From Dyella terrae (GTDB lineage: Bacteria; Pseudomonadota; Gammaproteobacteria; Xanthomonadales; Rhodanobacteraceae): DNA of 64,000 nucleotides. Below, in pieces: positions 62,122 to 64,000 of this stretch. Positions within the stretch are counted from its first letter, which is position 1. The number at the start of each line of letters is the position of its first letter. The DNA lies in contig NZ_CP089414.1 of NCBI RefSeq assembly GCF_022394535.1, forward strand, positions 5,208,001 to 5,272,000, in the 5' to 3' direction. The notes under the pieces were generated by a model. That model was given only the letters and a program-made list of their open reading frames with translations, was not told the DNA's origin and did no database searches. The position numbers were made by a program, and so were the translations under genes.

Positions 62122-64000
62122 TTACATTTGAGTCTTGTCGATCACTGTGCCGCCCAACCCTTGATACATGCTGCACCCGATGGGGTTCCCTTCTTCGCAG
62201 AGCTGGCCCATTTGCATCTCCAACACTTCGAAGAATAGAGGTGGACACTCTGCTCGCGTGAAATTTCGCTTGGCAACCTTTAGCCATGCACGTACCTGCC
62301 TTAGCCTGTTGGCATTGAGCGCACCGCTCCTTTCGGCATCTTCAGCCGCCTTGATGGCGCGCCTCACCTCATCAGGATTGGACTGGGCATTGAGGCGAGG
62401 CGTCAACGGATCGTTACCACCTATGTTGTTTGTGCCCTGAAGTTTGCTCGTTCCGAGAGGGTCAAAGAAATTGAGCGGACTGCTATCAACGTACGCAAAC
62501 GTGCTCAACCCACCGTCGAGACCGATGGGATCACTCTGCAAGTAACGCCCGGTCGCGGCCTCATAGTCGCGGTTGACGTTATTTGCCAAGCCGCTCTCGG
62601 CGTCGTAGTACTGGCCGGGTAACCGTAGACCGTATACAAAACCATTCGCACTCGTCGGTTGCTGCTCACCAAAGGCATTCGTCTGATAGGCAAGCTGCCA
62701 GATGGTGTTACCACTTGTGTTTGCGATTGCGCGCGGGGTGCCCAGCCCATCCGCATGCACATAGCTCACCGTGCTCACGCCACTCGCCGTGTCGACGGTC
62801 GCCACCGGTAGATCACCGAGCCAGACATAGTCGCGCGAGTTGCTGCCGTACTCCCCGATAAGCTGACTAGCCTCATCGTAAGCAAACCGCTGGCTGCTGG
62901 CGGACGGGAACGTCGCCACCTTCGCTGTGCGCTGCCCCAGCACGTTGTACGTATACGTCCCCACCGTACTGCCATCCCGCTGCACCACCGTCATGCGGTT
63001 ACGCCCGTTGTAGCCATACCCAAAGGTGTCACCACCGATCACGCTACCCGTGGTGTTGCCGTTGGCGTCGTAGGTGCGGGCGGCGTTGCCGATGGCGGTG
63101 AGGTGATGGGTTCCGGTTTGGTAGGTATAGGCTCCCGTGGCGAGACCATTGCCCGTCTTGCTCAGGCGGTCGCCGGTCTTGCTGTACGTATAGGTTTCTT
63201 CCGGGTTGGTGCTGGCGTCGTAGAGGCCGGTGAGGCGGTAGAGCGGGTCGTAGGCGTAGGTTTCCGTGGCCGGGCTGGCGCCGGAGGCGTTGCCCAGGGC
63301 GGTGATGTTGCCCATGGCATCGCGGGCAAAGTGCAGGTTGAGCGCGGGGCTCACCACATCGGTGACGGCGTAGTTGGCGTCGTAGGTGCGCGTGATGGTT
63401 TGGCCGTTACCCAGCGTGTAGCTGGCGATGGGGCCAAAGGGCAGGTAGCTGATGGCGGTGACCACATTGCCGGCGCCTGCACCACTGGTGCCCGGGGGCA
63501 GGGCGGTGACGCCGCTGATACGGCCGGCCGCGTCGCGGCTGTACTGGATGGAGGTGCCGGCCGGTGTCAGCGTGCTGGCCAGGCGATCTGCCAGGGTGTA
63601 GCCGTAGGCGGTGACATCCGTGACGGTGCCCTGTGTCTGGCTCTTGCGGGTGACGTTGCCGTGGGCGTCGTAGCAGTACACCGTGGTCACGGCGGTTTCG
63701 ATGATGCGGGTGAGGCGACCGACCGGATAGGAGGCCGGGCAGCCCGTGACGCTGTTGGCCTCGTCGTAGGCATAGGCCACATTGAGCGTGCCGTCCGCAT
63801 AAGTGGTGGCGGTGCGACGGTTGAGCGCGTCGTACGTGCTATTGCTCACCACGCCCTTGGCATCCGTGCGCTGGGTGACGTTGCCGCCCGCGTCGTACAC
63901 ATAGGTCGTGCTGCCGGTGTCAGGACTCTGCACGCCAGTGGCGTTGCCCAGGCCGTCGTAGCTGTAGGTGGTGTTGAGTCCATCCGGATCGCTCACACCT
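62122..64000 (-). CDS. Rhs/YD-repeat polymorphic toxin, 3' part with tip T3 (5' end outside window)
   Basis: At least 626 residues, open to the right edge. Many YD repeats (YDGLGNATG, YDAGGNVTQRTDAKG, YDALNRRTATTYADG, YDPLYRLTG) form the Rhs shell. The Rhs core end is GLRLPGQYYDAESGLANNVNRDYEAATGRYLQSDPIGLDGG, then FFDPLGT at the self-cleavage boundary. The tip T3 is about 100 residues: helical, basic (VRRAIKAAEDAERSGALNANRLRQVRAWLKVAKRNF) with a Cys-containing end (CPPLFFEVLEMQMGQLCEEGNPIGC). No toxin family recognised. Delivery would be by a type VI or other secretion system not in the window. Confidence 0.92.
   Translation of the reverse strand, partial: GVSDPDGLNTTYSYDGLGNATGVQSPDTGSTTYVYDAGGNVTQRTDAKGVVSNSTYDALNRRTATTYADGTLNVAYAYDEANSVTGCPASYPVGRLTRIIETAVTTVYCYDAHGNVTRKSQTQGTVTDVTAYGYTLADRLASTLTPAGTSIQYSRDAAGRISGVTALPPGTSGAGAGNVVTAISYLPFGPIASYTLGNGQTITRTYDANYAVTDVVSPALNLHFARDAMGNITALGNASGASPATETYAYDPLYRLTGLYDASTNPEETYTYSKTGDRLSKTGNGLATGAYTYQTGTHHLTAIGNAARTYDANGNTTGSVIGGDTFGYGYNGRNRMTVVQRDGSTVGTYTYNVLGQRTAKVATFPSASSQRFAYDEASQLIGEYGSNSRDYVWLGDLPVATVDTASGVSTVSYVHADGLGTPRAIANTSGNTIWQLAYQTNAFGEQQPTSANGFVYGLRLPGQYYDAESGLANNVNRDYEAATGRYLQSDPIGLDGGLSTFAYVDSSPLNFFDPLGTSKLQGTNNIGGNDPLTPRLNAQSNPDEVRRAIKAAEDAERSGALNANRLRQVRAWLKVAKRNFTRAECPPLFFEVLEMQMGQLCEEGNPIGCSMYQGLGGTVIDKTQM
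62594..62624. repeat. Recombination site S within the intact Rhs core
   Basis: 31 bp coding for the LPGQYYDAE part of the core, identical to 55782-55812. On the high-coordinate side true Rhs core continues (YGLR), unlike at the other two copies where element sequence takes over right after GGTAACC. Confidence 0.8.

Larger units (their letters stand above)
55813..62624 (-). mobile_element. Rhs-tip integrative element, unit 2 (T3 + immunity + element backbone)
   Basis: A 6.81-kb unit from site S in the main Rhs gene to site S at tip T2. It has the same order as unit 1: tip (T3, fused to the live Rhs core), TPR immunity-type gene, inverted repeat, 87-residue protein, iterons, ribbon-helix-helix protein, XRE regulator, primase-helicase, integrase. 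It lacks the DUF6037-like cargo. By the insertion model this is the most recent arrival. Confidence 0.75.

Overview
The window looks like chromosomal DNA of a GC-rich gammaproteobacterium of the Lysobacterales (Xanthomonadales), most likely Rhodanobacteraceae (Dyella, Luteibacter or Frateuria type). This is inferred from the base composition and gene content: a Xanthomonas-type 'pathogenicity-like' protein, Bpt leucyltransferase, EgtB/EgtD, a DcaP-like porin and an L-piperidine-6-carboxylate dehydrogenase. No ribosomal RNA or named species marker is present.

Positions 1-44300 are a core-type region of compact operons. In order it holds: cytochrome oxidase copper assembly (CtaG end, PCuAC, Sco); an SPFH protein with a ribbon-helix-helix partner under a perfect 31-bp palindrome; a transglutaminase-like exported protein; purT; a glutamate-synthase-family flavoprotein; an adhP-type dehydrogenase; bpt; tesB; rlmKL; ergothioneine synthesis (egtB broken, egtD); a Ca2+/H+ antiporter; a CocE/NonD esterase; ppk1; an AraC regulator divergent from an Fsr-type efflux pump; a methyltransferase-pyrD-murB operon; an ALDH7-type dehydrogenase; tRNA-Arg(CCU); a NarL-type response regulator (broken); and a DcaP-like porin with an APC amino-acid/polyamine permease. 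Three genes carry frameshifts. Two of them (egtB and the response regulator) break at runs of seven G where six restore the frame, so assembly error or slippage is suspected.

Positions 44300-64000 are an accessory island. It starts with two small exported proteins and an AbiJ-NTD4 abortive-infection type gene, then becomes a tandem Rhs toxin locus read on the minus strand. The 3' part of an Rhs gene enters from the right edge and ends in toxin tip T3 plus a TPR gene. It is followed by two nearly identical integrase/primase elements, each ending exactly at an orphan Rhs tip (T2, then T1) with its own immunity-type gene.

The main proposal is that these elements are vehicles for replacing Rhs tips. 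A circle carrying recombination site, new tip, immunity gene, iteron-type origin, regulators, primase-helicase and integrase would insert at a 31-bp sequence in the conserved Rhs core (LPGQYYDAES). It would fuse its own toxin tip to the Rhs core and push the old tip downstream behind the integrase. Two successive insertions of this kind give exactly the order seen: core-T3-imm3-element 2-site-T2-imm2-element 1-site-T1-imm1. Supporting details are an 11-bp-phased iteron array beside a hairpin in both copies, a covarying operator for each copy's XRE regulator, an accessory gene slot flanked by a 17-bp palindrome, and an inverted repeat at the cargo boundary.
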